A stretch of DNA of 64,000 nucleotides from Promethearchaeota archaeon (GCA_016930515.1 JAFGGO010000027.1:21382-85381); one strand, 5' to 3'; positions 18,809 to 28,117 are shown, counted from the stretch's first letter. A program made the numbers and translations. Notes: generated from the letters alone by a model not told the origin.

Positions 18809-19366
18809 ATGCACGATAAAAAAACGAGAATGAGAAAAATGGATCTTTTAAAATACATACGCAATGTACCTAATTGGCCAAAAGAAGGAATTCAATTCAA
18901 GGATATAACGACATTATGCGTGGCACCCGAAGCTTTTAAAGAGGCTTGCGATCGATTAGTTACACATTACAAGGGAAAGGGAATCACTAAAGTTGCGGCG
19001 ATTGAAGCGAGAGGATATGTCTTTGGATCAGTCATCGCCTATTTAATAAACGCAGGTTTCGTACTTGTCAGAAAGCCAGGAAAACTGCCCGCCGACACAA
19101 TACAAGAAACTTACGAGCTTGAATATGGAACTGATACCATCGAGATGCACAAGGGCTCGATCAAAGAGGGTGAAAAAGTCCTCATTATAGACGACTTATT
19201 AGCAACTGGTGGAACCGCAAAAGCTGCAGCAAATTTGGTTGAAAAAGCTGGAGGTGTCGTTGCAGGAATCGGGTTCGTGATTGAGCTCACGGGGAGCTTA
19301 CGCGGGCGGGAAAAACTTGAAGGATACGAAATATTTTCGTTATTAGATATCTCTGTAGAAGAGTAA
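18809..19366 (+). CDS. apt: Adenine phosphoribosyltransferase
   Basis: Converts adenine and PRPP to AMP. The PRPP-binding motif VLIIDDLLATGGTAKAA (about residues 128-144) is diagnostic, and the N-terminal YIRNVPNWPKEGIQFKDIT is the APRT signature. The 185-residue length is normal. The first ATG adds a 10-residue basic extension compared with many homologues, and a later ATG (MDLLKYI) is also possible. Next to it are two MTA-phosphorylase family genes whose product is adenine, so the three form a purine and methylthioadenosine salvage group. Confidence 0.95.
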   Translation: MHDKKTRMRKMDLLKYIRNVPNWPKEGIQFKDITTLCVAPEAFKEACDRLVTHYKGKGITKVAAIEARGYVFGSVIAYLINAGFVLVRKPGKLPADTIQETYELEYGTDTIEMHKGSIKEGEKVLIIDDLLATGGTAKAAANLVEKAGGVVAGIGFVIELTGSLRGREKLEGYEIFSLLDISVEE

Positions 19367-19415
19367 TTTTTTTAATATCTGATTTTAAACTCTTTTTTAT
19401 TTTTTAACATTAGTT

Positions 19416-20282
19416 TTATAAAATAGCACCTTCTAATGAGTGGTGGCAGGAACAATCCTTATCCATATCAATATTTGGGATAACAGTTTTCAATAATTTA
19501 TTCAAATTTTCTGCGTTTTTAGCGATAGTCTCAAGGACCTCAGTCACATTTACTTCTAACTTGTTTATCGGGTTCCCGCATCTCTTGCATTTCAAAGCTT
19601 GTTCTACAATTCCACAATTTTGGCACTCTCCTGCCCATACATCCAAATCGGTCACCATCGCAACGCAACAATAACACATTTCCATTTCAGCAGCAAGAAC
19701 AACTTCTGGATATGTAGTCATTCCAACTACATCCGCCTCCCATTTGCGGAACAATTTAGATTCTGCTCTTGTAGAAAATCGTGGTCCCTCAATACAAACA
19801 TAAGTGCCACCTTTTTGTATCATCATTCCTTTATTATTTTTACCTGATTCAAAGAACAAGTCGTTTAAATAACTGCAATACGGTTCTGCTTGTCTAATGT
19901 GACAAACCTGACCTCCTTCGTAAAAACTATCTTTTCGATTTTTTGTTCTATCGATATATTGATCAACGAGAATAAATTTTCCTTTTTGGTGCTCGATCTT
20001 TAATGATCCTACGGCGGAAGGAGATATCACGAATTTAACGCCCATATTTTTAAGCGCCCACATATTAGCCCTGAAATTCAGCTTGTGTGGGGGGATATCG
20101 TGTCCCATTCCATGCCGAGTCAAAAATGCTATTTTTTTACCAGCAAATCTCCCAACTTTCAGATGGTCTGAAGTGCGACCATAAGGTGTATACGATTTGA
20201 TTTCTTCCATATCTTCAAGATAGAGCTCGGATCCTGTTCCTCCAATAATTCCAATAGCAACTTTGCTTTCTTCATATTTCAT
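19416..20282 (-). CDS. mtnP: S-methyl-5'-thioadenosine phosphorylase II type, with inserted zinc ribbon
   Basis: Phosphorolyses methylthioadenosine (and possibly adenosine) to adenine and a ribose-1-phosphate. IGIIGGTGSELY, the TRHGMGHDIPPHKLNFRAN segment and GPRFSTRAESKLFR are family signatures. The C-terminal CSC (residues 277-279 counting from the ATG at 20282) matches the CxC disulfide of the thermostable Sulfolobus MTAPII. Unusually, residues about 220-235 insert a zinc ribbon (C-x2-C-x8-C-x2-C) directly after TDLDVWAG. A TTG twelve bases upstream is also in frame, but the ATG sits at leaderless distance from a TATA-like stretch at 20307-20324. A paralogue without the ribbon lies at 21322. 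Confidence 0.92.
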   Translation of the reverse strand: MKYEESKVAIGIIGGTGSELYLEDMEEIKSYTPYGRTSDHLKVGRFAGKKIAFLTRHGMGHDIPPHKLNFRANMWALKNMGVKFVISPSAVGSLKIEHQKGKFILVDQYIDRTKNRKDSFYEGGQVCHIRQAEPYCSYLNDLFFESGKNNKGMMIQKGGTYVCIEGPRFSTRAESKLFRKWEADVVGMTTYPEVVLAAEMEMCYCCVAMVTDLDVWAGECQNCGIVEQALKCKRCGNPINKLEVNVTEVLETIAKNAENLNKLLKTVIPNIDMDKDCSCHHSLEGAIL

Positions 20283-20339
20283 GGTTATACTCAATATTCA
20301 ATTTGTTATATAATATTATATATAGTCTGACATATTATA

Positions 20340-20804
20340 CTACTCTATAATTATAATACCATTTAACTTGCATTGCTTCTTATAATAATTTAATAACCAT
20401 TCATTCAAAATATTTTTATTTTCATTTGGAAGATGGGAGTAATAAATTCATTTCTTTTTTAGAGTAATTTCAAAGGTTGATATGCAACGATATGGATTCT
20501 CAACCTTAGAAATAAAAGACAAATCCCATAGATTATTGTGAAAACTATGATGTTCATCAATCAATCCCCTATTTCCAGAAAAACTTGAAATATAAGAATA
20601 TTTCAACTCCATTACTGAAGAGAATCTTTCTTTTCCGATTGATTCAAGAATTATTGTTTCGAGAGAAGACTCGATAATTGTTGACTCGTTTTTACTATTC
20701 TTTTTTACTTGAATATCGTTTTTAATAAGCCTTTTAAAATAAAAGTATAGTGCATAAAATTTCTCCTCTATTATATTTTTTCTAATTTTTTTAAAAATTA
20801 AAAT
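20340..20804 (-). pseudogene. Decayed tandem paralogue of the adjacent 139-residue gene
   Basis: Read on the minus strand in the same frame as, and directly after, the stop codon of the 20805-21224 gene, this stretch encodes a sequence clearly related to it. The degraded copy has HHSFHNNLWDLSFISK where the intact gene has QARFHNKLWILNVPLWG, and YYSHLPNENKNILNEWLLNYY where the intact gene has YWSYSPDENAEILREWLDYC (differences scattered). An in-frame TGA interrupts it after ITLKKK, and no ATG, GTG or TTG start precedes the conserved part. It is therefore a duplicated gene that has lost its start and gained a nonsense codon. It fills most of the interval of about 520 bases between the two neighbouring genes. 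Confidence 0.75.
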
Positions 20805-21224
20805 TTAATCATCAATATTAATTCCATTTATTCTACATCGTTCTTTACAGTAATCTAACCATTCACGCAAGATCTCTGCATTTTCATCGGGAGAATAAGA
20901 CCAATAAGTCCCAACATCTTTTAGAATAATATTTTCAAATCCATGTGGAATGTTTTCCCAATCTTCTCCCCATAGAGGGACGTTAAGAATCCATAATTTA
21001 TTGTGAAATCTAGCTTGCTGCTCCTCATAGTGAGTTTTATATCTGTACACATTAACATTCGAATATTCCATATCCATTATTAAGCAAAAAGAATAAACCC
21101 CAATTATTTCAAAAATCGTTTGTCTTAAAGAAAAATTGGCATCATTAGTGTTTTTGTTATTATTTTCATCTTTCGATTTTAAAAACATATTAAAATAGTC
21201 AAATATTTGTTGAAATTCCTCCAT
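20805..21224 (-). CDS. Small soluble protein of unknown function
   Basis: A 139-residue protein, acidic and mixed alpha/beta, rich in aromatic residues (ARFHNKLWILNVPLWGEDW and TYWSYSPDENAEILREWLDYC). Its start is ATG. No family was recognised. A degraded tandem copy follows on the same strand, so the gene has duplicated at least once. It lies between two MTA phosphorylase genes, but nothing links it to them. Confidence 0.65.
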   Translation of the reverse strand: MEEFQQIFDYFNMFLKSKDENNNKNTNDANFSLRQTIFEIIGVYSFCLIMDMEYSNVNVYRYKTHYEEQQARFHNKLWILNVPLWGEDWENIPHGFENIILKDVGTYWSYSPDENAEILREWLDYCKERCRINGINIDD

Positions 21225-21321
21225 TACATTTTAGTCATTTTATCAGCATTAATATTTTGTGTAAATTAACTAAAAAATAATTTATACCATTTTTAATTAT
21301 ATTTTCAAAAAAAACGATCTT

Positions 21322-22080
21322 GTGAATGAAATGGTTAAAATTGGAATAATTGGTGGTTCGGGACTCGATGATCCTGATATTTTAAAGGATGCAAAGGATA
21401 TAGAAGTAAATACAACTTATGGAAAACCTACCTCTCCTTTAAAAATGGGAAAGATTTATGATGTGGAAGTGGTCTTAATAGCTCGTCATGGTAGAGAACA
21501 CACTATTCCGCCAACGCAGGTTAATTATCGAGCTAACATACAAGCGTTAAGAGATCAAGGTTGTACTCATATTTTAGCCACTACTGCCTGTGGAAGTTTG
21601 AGAGAGAAAATTGTAAGAGGAGACTTCGTCATTCTCGATCAATTTATCGATTTCACCCGTTTAAGAAAGCTCAGCTTTTACGAAAAATTTCCTCCAGGAG
21701 ATGCAAAGCACACGGCAATGGCTCGCCCTTATTCGGAGGAATTAAGAATCTTTCTGATTGAAAGCGCTAAGGAATTAGGTCTTAAATATCACGAAAAGGG
21801 TACCGTTGTAACTATTGAAGGGCCAAGATTTTCTACAATTGCCGAATCTAAAATGTTTCGGTCATGGGGTGCTGATGTTATTAACATGAGCATTGCTACA
21901 GAAACAATGCTTGCTAACGAAGCGGGAATCCCTTACGCTGCAGTCGCTATGTCTACGGACTACGATTGTTGGAAGGAAGACGAGGCCCCGGTAACGTGGG
22001 AGGAAATACTCGAGGTTTTTGGAAAAAATGTGAGTAATGTCATAGCTTTATTAACTAATGTTATTAAGAAGATCAAGTAA
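21322..22080 (+). CDS. mtnP: S-methyl-5'-thioadenosine phosphorylase (MTAP/PNP family)
   Basis: A 252-residue member of the MTAP/PNP family, acting on MTA or another 6-aminopurine nucleoside. It shows IGIIGGSGLDDP, ARHGREHTIPPTQVNYRAN, GPRFSTIAESKMFRSWG and STDYDCWKEDEAP. The last stretch is close to the human MTAP motif and corresponds to the point where the paralogue at 19416 has its zinc-ribbon insertion. GTG at 21322 or ATG at 21331 could start it; the spacing to an upstream AT-rich stretch does not decide. Having two family members suggests a division of substrates, for example MTA against guanosine/inosine or S-methylthioinosine. Confidence 0.93.
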   Translation: MNEMVKIGIIGGSGLDDPDILKDAKDIEVNTTYGKPTSPLKMGKIYDVEVVLIARHGREHTIPPTQVNYRANIQALRDQGCTHILATTACGSLREKIVRGDFVILDQFIDFTRLRKLSFYEKFPPGDAKHTAMARPYSEELRIFLIESAKELGLKYHEKGTVVTIEGPRFSTIAESKMFRSWGADVINMSIATETMLANEAGIPYAAVAMSTDYDCWKEDEAPVTWEEILEVFGKNVSNVIALLTNVIKKIK

Positions 22081-22236
22081 TAATTTTTCCTCAAATTTTT
22101 CTTTTTTACTTCATATATTAGAAAACTTCTTATGCAATAAAACACTTGTATTATCCAATAGAGATAAAATTGTAAGTAAATGCGAAAATTCTATTCGCGT
22201 TTCTGTTTTTAATTCTTTTTATTAGTGAAATTTAAT

Positions 22237-23535
22237 ATGGTAAAATTAACCTTTTTAGGTGGCTGTCGAGAGGTCGGCCGTTCTGGAATACTTTTGCAAT
22301 CTAAAAACGGTTCTAAGGTCGTTTTAGACTACGGAATTCGGTTTAAAGGTAAGGAACGCCTTCCTAGCGAGATAGATACTGAAAATCTAAGTGCGATAGC
22401 CGTCACGCACTGCCACGTGGATCATTCCGGCGGCATTCCATTGTTGTATAAATCATCAAACGCTCCATTGTATACAAATCCAATAACGCTTCGGATTTCT
22501 GAGATTTTAATTAAAGACATGCTAAATGTGTCTAAATTCGAATATCCTTTTGGAAAAGATGAATTAGATACCATGCGACAAAATGCAAAATTCTTAGATT
22601 TGGGCGTTCGCCAAAAAGTAAACGATGATATATATTTAACATTTTACGACGCAGGACATATTCCAGGAAGCGTTTCAATCTTGGCTGAGGTAGACGATAA
22701 ATGCATTTTCTATACGGGTGACATTAATAACCAGGAGACAAACCTTGTAAATATTGCCGATCCCACGTTCGTTCCGAATATCGATGTTTTAATCACTGAA
22801 AGCACTTATGCTTTAAGAGAACACCCTTCTCGAATAGAAGTAGAAAAACGATTCGTAGAAAATGTAATAAATGTAACGGATAATGGCGGGAAAGTGCTCA
22901 TTCCTGCCTTTGGAGTAGCACGATCTCAGGAAGCCTTACTCATCTTGGAGAAATATAATTACGATGGTAAAATCTATATCGACGGATTAGCCCGAAAAAT
23001 ATGTAATGTATATCAAGAATATCCTGAATATTTGAAGGATATCAATCGATTTGTAAAATCCTTGAAGCGAGCACGATTTATTACCGAAGAGAAATATAGA
23101 GACTCCGCCAAGCGTTCCAATGCGGCAATAATAGCACCAAGTGGTATGTTAAAAGGAGGTGCTTCGATGAATTTCGTTAAATCCTTCTTAGAAGACCCGA
23201 CATCGGCTATATATTTAGTTGGATATCAAGCAGAGGGCTCTCCGGGCCGGAAACTCCTCGATGAGGGTGTTTTTGAATACAAAGAAAGAATCCGAAGAAA
23301 GAAAATAAATGGTACTCTTGTTGCGAAGTGTGATAGGGAATATTTTAACTTTTCAAGCCACGCTGATGGGTTACACCTCCACGAATACATTAACGGATTA
23401 AAATTTCATAACAATTCGAAGGATATATTTTGTGTTCACGGAGATAATAAGTCGGCAACTTTCTTTGCAAAGGAGCTAGTCCAAAAGGGATTTAATGCCG
23501 TCGCTCCAGAACAAGACGAAACTTACACAATATGA
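22237..23535 (+). CDS. Beta-CASP metallo-beta-lactamase ribonuclease, aCPSF2 type
   Basis: An RNA-processing nuclease of the CPSF73-like family. Metal-binding motifs are visible: HCHVDHSGG (motif 2), DAGHIPGS (motif 3) and YTGDIN (motif 4). A beta-CASP insert follows (TESTYALREHPSR, IDGLARKI), ending with SSHADG and CVHGD. The 432-residue length and the absence of N-terminal KH domains place it with aCPSF2 and not with the transcription terminator aCPSF1/FttA. The ATG at 22237 gives the usual family N-terminus (MVKLTFLGGCREVGRSG); a GTG four codons upstream is the alternative. Confidence 0.93.
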   Translation: MVKLTFLGGCREVGRSGILLQSKNGSKVVLDYGIRFKGKERLPSEIDTENLSAIAVTHCHVDHSGGIPLLYKSSNAPLYTNPITLRISEILIKDMLNVSKFEYPFGKDELDTMRQNAKFLDLGVRQKVNDDIYLTFYDAGHIPGSVSILAEVDDKCIFYTGDINNQETNLVNIADPTFVPNIDVLITESTYALREHPSRIEVEKRFVENVINVTDNGGKVLIPAFGVARSQEALLILEKYNYDGKIYIDGLARKICNVYQEYPEYLKDINRFVKSLKRARFITEEKYRDSAKRSNAAIIAPSGMLKGGASMNFVKSFLEDPTSAIYLVGYQAEGSPGRKLLDEGVFEYKERIRRKKINGTLVAKCDREYFNFSSHADGLHLHEYINGLKFHNNSKDIFCVHGDNKSATFFAKELVQKGFNAVAPEQDETYTI

Positions 23536-23611
23536 ATTATACTCCATTTTAAAGAAAGATTTCCATCTTTAGAGTTTTATATAGAATATAATAGGAATCG
23601 GTCTTTTGTGT

Positions 23612-25123
23612 TTATTTATTTTCTTTTATTTGTTCTCTGATCACACTATCTATATGAGTTAAGAATTCGTAAATTTTATCGAATGGAACTTTCGTTCCAG
23701 CAGCAGGGGGATGACCTCCTCCTAATGCGTTCAATCCCGTGAGTTCTAAGGCCTTTCTAATAGCCTCTGAGAGATTTACGCCTCGTTCAACGAGCGATTC
23801 ATGAGCCCTTCCAGAGATCTTGTAGACTTGTTCAGTTTCTCTAGTAGCTATTCCGAATATGGGTTTATTTGTATCGATCCTATCAAGATTGTCAAACACT
23901 AATATCGACGCAATAACTCCAATAACGCTTTCTGGTATTTTATCTTCCCCAAAATAATACTGAATGTTATCTTTAGATTGGATCTTGTTGTTTTCGTAAA
24001 TCCACGATATGCTACGGGAAATTAACGATTTATAATTCTTAAGTATTTCAATTGCTTGATCGTATGCTTCCTTTCTATCGCCCATGGCAACTGCGATACC
24101 AATTGATCCGTTATCAGAACGACCGGTTGAGTTTAATAAGTATGAAAACTCTCTAACATCGTGGAGTTCTAAGTATTTGCTTTCTTTTGGAAGAACATAC
24201 TTGTTAACTATTAATCTATCAATGACTTCGCTTGGTTCGATACCCAACTTGATCGTGGAATATTCGAGAATTGAAGTTGATATCTTTTGCTTTTGATCCT
24301 GATTTAGGTCGTGGAGAGTCTTTATCGTGCCGTCTGAATTTTCCATCAAGACTCCAGAAGTCTGTAAAAACTTCAAGGTTCTATTGGGATCGTTTGTCAA
24401 ACCCGGTAATTTAAAATCAGTTGAATATGCAATGGCTTCATTTAAGGGTTTTATAGATGAAAAGCTAAGATCGTGAACTATTTCGATGTATCTTCCCGAT
24501 ATAGCGTCGTTTAAGATCTCAAGGTTAGCTCCAGTAAACGATTTGTCTTTTTCTTGGTTTTGAACATCTCCCGTTGCACCTACGATCGCAATTGAAGAAA
24601 GATCGATGTTTTGGGAATTCAAACATTTAGCAAAAAGATAACACATGCCTGCTCCTGAGATTTCGCTGCTTCCGTTTACGCCAAAGAAATATGGGTTAAT
24701 GTGCCAAGGGCTTGTATTTTCCCTGATTTTCGAAATGAGGTCTACTTGTTCTATATCTGAAATTCCTTGAGGAAGATGATGATCTAAGATTATAAAATTT
24801 GGATCTTTTATGTTATTTGATAACTTTTCGTGGAGTTCTAAGAATTGACCACTTCCAAAATCAGAAAAAATTAATAAGTTGTGGGTATAATCAGACCATG
24901 ATGCAATTTTCTCGATCTCTTCCCTTTCTAACTGCTTTAATATCGTTATTTGGAATGGTATTTTTTCCCTGAATAGTGCCTTCCCGAGGATTGCTCCTGC
25001 AGAGAGCCCATCCGAGTCTATATGCGTGAAAATATGAATTGGTGATTCCAATTGTGATATCTTTGAAGAAAAATACTGCTTGGTTTTTTCCATTCCTTCG
25101 ATAAGTCTCATGAACATGCTCAT
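23612..25123 (-). CDS. DHH/DHHA1 phosphoesterase (archaeal RecJ-like nuclease)
   Basis: A 503-residue single-stranded nucleic acid exonuclease of the RecJ/GAN type. Motif I is THIDSDGLSAG (about residue 33), a later Asp motif is FSDFGSG, motif III is ILDHHLP, and the DHHA1 domain ends with ALGGGHPPAAGTKVP. Archaeal relatives act with the CMG replication complex or in RNA turnover. The gene is convergent with the beta-CASP nuclease gene (76 bases between stops) and divergent from mch. Whether it is the CMG-associated GAN orthologue or another RecJ paralogue cannot be decided here. Confidence 0.9.
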   Translation of the reverse strand: MSMFMRLIEGMEKTKQYFSSKISQLESPIHIFTHIDSDGLSAGAILGKALFREKIPFQITILKQLEREEIEKIASWSDYTHNLLIFSDFGSGQFLELHEKLSNNIKDPNFIILDHHLPQGISDIEQVDLISKIRENTSPWHINPYFFGVNGSSEISGAGMCYLFAKCLNSQNIDLSSIAIVGATGDVQNQEKDKSFTGANLEILNDAISGRYIEIVHDLSFSSIKPLNEAIAYSTDFKLPGLTNDPNRTLKFLQTSGVLMENSDGTIKTLHDLNQDQKQKISTSILEYSTIKLGIEPSEVIDRLIVNKYVLPKESKYLELHDVREFSYLLNSTGRSDNGSIGIAVAMGDRKEAYDQAIEILKNYKSLISRSISWIYENNKIQSKDNIQYYFGEDKIPESVIGVIASILVFDNLDRIDTNKPIFGIATRETEQVYKISGRAHESLVERGVNLSEAIRKALELTGLNALGGGHPPAAGTKVPFDKIYEFLTHIDSVIREQIKENK

Positions 25124-25228
25124 TGATGTAATATAATCTGCATTGATTTCTCAAATCATAAAGGAGAATATTTATATAAATTTATCAAATTAAATATAAA
25201 TACTCATTAAAAATCAAAAAAATATTCA

Positions 25229-26227
25229 ATGTTGAAGAAAATGATGAATATAAACGATCTAACCTTAAAATTAGTTAACAAAATACTTGAAAACAAGGAC
25301 TTGCTCGGAGCAACGGTAGAAAAATTAAGCTCGGGTCAAACAGTAATCGATTTAACGAATGGTACCTGGGAAGCGGGAAGAATTCTTGGAGAAATATGCA
25401 TGGGTGGTTTGGGGTCAGTAAATTTTAACAGTTGTAATGTTGATGGTCATTTTTTTCCCGCCCTAGATGTTTGCACGAGCGAGCCAATTATATCTTGCAT
25501 GGCGTCTCAATTAGCGGGATGGAGTGTTAAGCTCAAAAAAGATGTTGAGAAAGACGGAATTGTAAAAAAAAAAGTAGTCTTTCAGTCCTTGGGTTCTGGT
25601 CCTGCTCGCGCCAAGGCTAGGGGAGAAACGCTTTTTGACGAAATTTCTTACACCGATGCATCTAACTGTGCCGTGATCGTATTTGAAACTCGCACTATGC
25701 CTGACGAAGAGGTAATGGCAATAGTTACGGAAAAATGCAAAGTACCTGCTGAAAAAACTTACGCTGTTTGTGCGCCAACGGCAAGTTTGGTGGGTTCAAT
25801 ACAGGTTGCAGCAAGAATTGTGGAAACAGGAATTCATAAATTGCACGAGATTCATTTTCCCTTGGATGCCTTAATGGACGGTTTTGGTAGCGTGCCCATC
25901 GCTCCCGTGGCAAAAGACGATTTTGCCGCTATGGGTCCCCCCAACGACGCAATGTTTGCCCTTGGTCAAACATTCTATACGATAAATGTTGATAAGGAAA
26001 AAGAAGTAGAACTATTTGAATTGCTTAAAAAAGCGCCAGCAAGCACTTCTTCTAGTTATGGAAAACCGTTTAATGTGATTTTCAAGGAAGCAGAATTCGA
26101 TTTTTACAAGATCGATCCTGGTTTGTTTGCACCCGCTCTTTATACCTTAAATAATATTAAAACGGGAAAAACAATGACTGTAGGGCGGTTAGATAACAAC
26201 TTGCTTAAGCAATCCTTTGGTCTTTAA
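25229..26227 (+). CDS. mch: Methenyltetrahydromethanopterin cyclohydrolase
   Basis: Interconverts formyl- and methenyl-tetrahydromethanopterin, the step between Ftr and Mtd. The 332-residue protein carries TNGTWEAGRILGEICMGGLG, QSLGSGPARAKARGE and the C-terminal FNVIFKEAEFDFYKIDPGLFAPA typical of Mch. The start is one of several closely spaced ATG codons. Together with ftr and mtd, 8-9 kb away, it shows that the organism carries an archaeal tetrahydromethanopterin C1 pathway. This may operate in Wood-Ljungdahl carbon fixation or in reverse. Confidence 0.97.
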   Translation: MLKKMMNINDLTLKLVNKILENKDLLGATVEKLSSGQTVIDLTNGTWEAGRILGEICMGGLGSVNFNSCNVDGHFFPALDVCTSEPIISCMASQLAGWSVKLKKDVEKDGIVKKKVVFQSLGSGPARAKARGETLFDEISYTDASNCAVIVFETRTMPDEEVMAIVTEKCKVPAEKTYAVCAPTASLVGSIQVAARIVETGIHKLHEIHFPLDALMDGFGSVPIAPVAKDDFAAMGPPNDAMFALGQTFYTINVDKEKEVELFELLKKAPASTSSSYGKPFNVIFKEAEFDFYKIDPGLFAPALYTLNNIKTGKTMTVGRLDNNLLKQSFGL

Positions 26228-26308
26228 AAATTCTTATCTTAATAATTTTTTCTTTATTTGTATTTAAAAATTGTAAAAAAATAACAAATCAAGAAAAGTA
26301 ATAATTTT

Positions 26309-27622
26309 CTAAATATTCGTAAGTTCTTCTTGATATTTCATCACTTCGGTCATGTCAATATCGCGATCGAATGTGATTTTTTGGTCTATACCCAAGTATG
26401 TGCAGGCAAGTTGGGCGGAAGCAGCGATTTCCGCTTTCTTAAGCGAGATTTGGTATACATCCTCGGGATCGGTCATTTTTGCCTTGAGTGTGCTTATATT
26501 TTCCAAGACCTTTCGCTTGTTCTTGTCTAAATCTGCTTTCTCCATTCTTAGGGTCTGGATTTCCTTATCGATTTTAATGGATGGTTTTAACTGCTGTTCT
26601 CTTCTCAGGTCGTTGATCCTGTCAATGATTTTAACTCTTTGTTCGTCGATGGTTTCCTTGTGATTAAACTCGGCCTCGTATTGGCTCTGATGCGTCACTT
26701 GATAGTTGGTTGTTCTCTCGTTTTTCATCTTGTAAAGCAAAGAACCCATTTTATCGGCAACGATAAATGGTAATTGATTACTTACGATCAAGCGTGTTAT
26801 GTTGTTGAGATCGAAAAAGTTCAGGTTATCGTATTTTGATTGCAAGTAATTCTTCAAATTTTCCGAATTGTGCTCGCACTCGATCTCGGTCCAGTCGTGG
26901 ATGGCTAGTCTTCTCCTGAAAAAGATGAGTTCCCAATCTATGCCAAGCTCTTTCAATAGTTCTAAAAGCTTATCGTCGTTCGGTTTAAAGGTTTCGATTA
27001 TCAAGTACAATTGAAGTCCGTAGTATTTGTGTTCTTCTTGTAAGTAATAACCTCTTTGTTGCATTGATGCAAGAATTTTCAGCTTGATTGATGTATTGCT
27101 CGATATGTTTTTCTTACCACAGTTCAAATAGATGACGTTACCCTCTTCGCTCACGTATTCAGCATCAAGAAATCCCAATATGCTCTCTTGGTTTTCTCTT
27201 ATAAAATCCATGAGGCCTGTAAGAGTGGGTTTTACGTTAAACCTGATGAGATCACCTTGACTAATAGTCACGTAATCGCTTGGGTTTCCTCCAACCGCAA
27301 GTTTGATGGAATAGAGCAGTAGATCCTCTTCAGTACCGTATACTTCTTTTATTGCTTCGTTAATAGGAAATACTTCGTTATCTAAAATTTTGATATCCGC
27401 TAAAGAGCTTTCATACGGTTCGGGATCACTAAGAATCTTGTTAAGAACTGGAGCTTCTGAAGCGTCCACCTCGATTTCGTAATTTCTTGCTAAGTCCTTT
27501 CGAATCACGCAAAATGATTTGTCTTTTTTTCCTTCCTTGTTGAACATGGATAGTGATGTGTGTTCATCAATTACCGCGCGAAACTTTTCGGTGAATCTAT
27601 TCTCCGTGTTATCGTTCTTCAT
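26309..27622 (-). CDS. Hypothetical protein with C-terminal coiled coil
   Basis: A 437-residue soluble protein. The first 270 residues are mixed alpha/beta without a recognised fold. Residues about 290-400 are strongly charged helix with heptad spacing (QLKPSIKIDKEIQTLRMEKA). A strong Shine-Dalgarno sequence (aaaggag) stands just before the ATG. A 61-codon gene lies upstream on the same strand, 165 bases away. No enzymatic motif was seen, so function is unknown. Confidence 0.7.
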   Translation of the reverse strand: MKNDNTENRFTEKFRAVIDEHTSLSMFNKEGKKDKSFCVIRKDLARNYEIEVDASEAPVLNKILSDPEPYESSLADIKILDNEVFPINEAIKEVYGTEEDLLLYSIKLAVGGNPSDYVTISQGDLIRFNVKPTLTGLMDFIRENQESILGFLDAEYVSEEGNVIYLNCGKKNISSNTSIKLKILASMQQRGYYLQEEHKYYGLQLYLIIETFKPNDDKLLELLKELGIDWELIFFRRRLAIHDWTEIECEHNSENLKNYLQSKYDNLNFFDLNNITRLIVSNQLPFIVADKMGSLLYKMKNERTTNYQVTHQSQYEAEFNHKETIDEQRVKIIDRINDLRREQQLKPSIKIDKEIQTLRMEKADLDKNKRKVLENISTLKAKMTDPEDVYQISLKKAEIAASAQLACTYLGIDQKITFDRDIDMTEVMKYQEELTNI

Positions 27623-27787
27623 TCTTCTCCTTTGAATATTTCATCATCAACTTTTATGACTTCTTTGTTCTCTATTAAAATAAAACGAATTTAGTCTTAA
27701 ATTCTTATCGCTAACAATTTAAAAATTTCTTGTAGATCGTTTATATTAAGGAAAGAACTCATTTTACGAATTAAAAAAAAAATATGC

Positions 27788-27973
27788 TTATTTCAGCTCA
27801 TCTTCGAGATAATAATGAGTACCTTTCTTATAGTATACGATGGTAGAGCTAAAATTGTTCCGGATGGTGTATTTATCTCCGTCAACATCTTCCACTTCAA
27901 AGGAATAAGGTAATCTTCTCTGCTTTATAATGTCCGCAATGATAGAATGTTCGTCTTCGGGTTTCATGATCAT
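27788..27973 (-). CDS. Small protein of unknown function (61 residues)
   Basis: A compact acidic protein with mixed beta-strand pattern (YSFEVEDVDGDKYTIRNNF) that looks like a small beta-barrel or swapped-hairpin fold. It has an ATG start and coding-like amino-acid composition, and it does not overlap any other gene. It precedes the 437-residue coiled-coil gene on the same strand. No family assigned. Confidence 0.5.
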   Translation of the reverse strand: MIMKPEDEHSIIADIIKQRRLPYSFEVEDVDGDKYTIRNNFSSTIVYYKKGTHYYLEDELK

Positions 27974-28117
27974 TCAACTTTTTTTAAGATTTATATAATT
28001 AAAACAAACAAGACAAAAAAAATTTTTGGTTTAGTAAATCAATATTATTATAAAAAAAAAGTTAAAAAACTTCCAATATTAAAAAAATCATATTATATTA
28101 CATTATGAGTCTTTACA

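Noticed and set aside
20473..20503. Hairpin-like ggttga ... tcaacc sequence
   Set aside because: It lies inside the decayed paralogue and the arms are only six bases, so it is probably chance.
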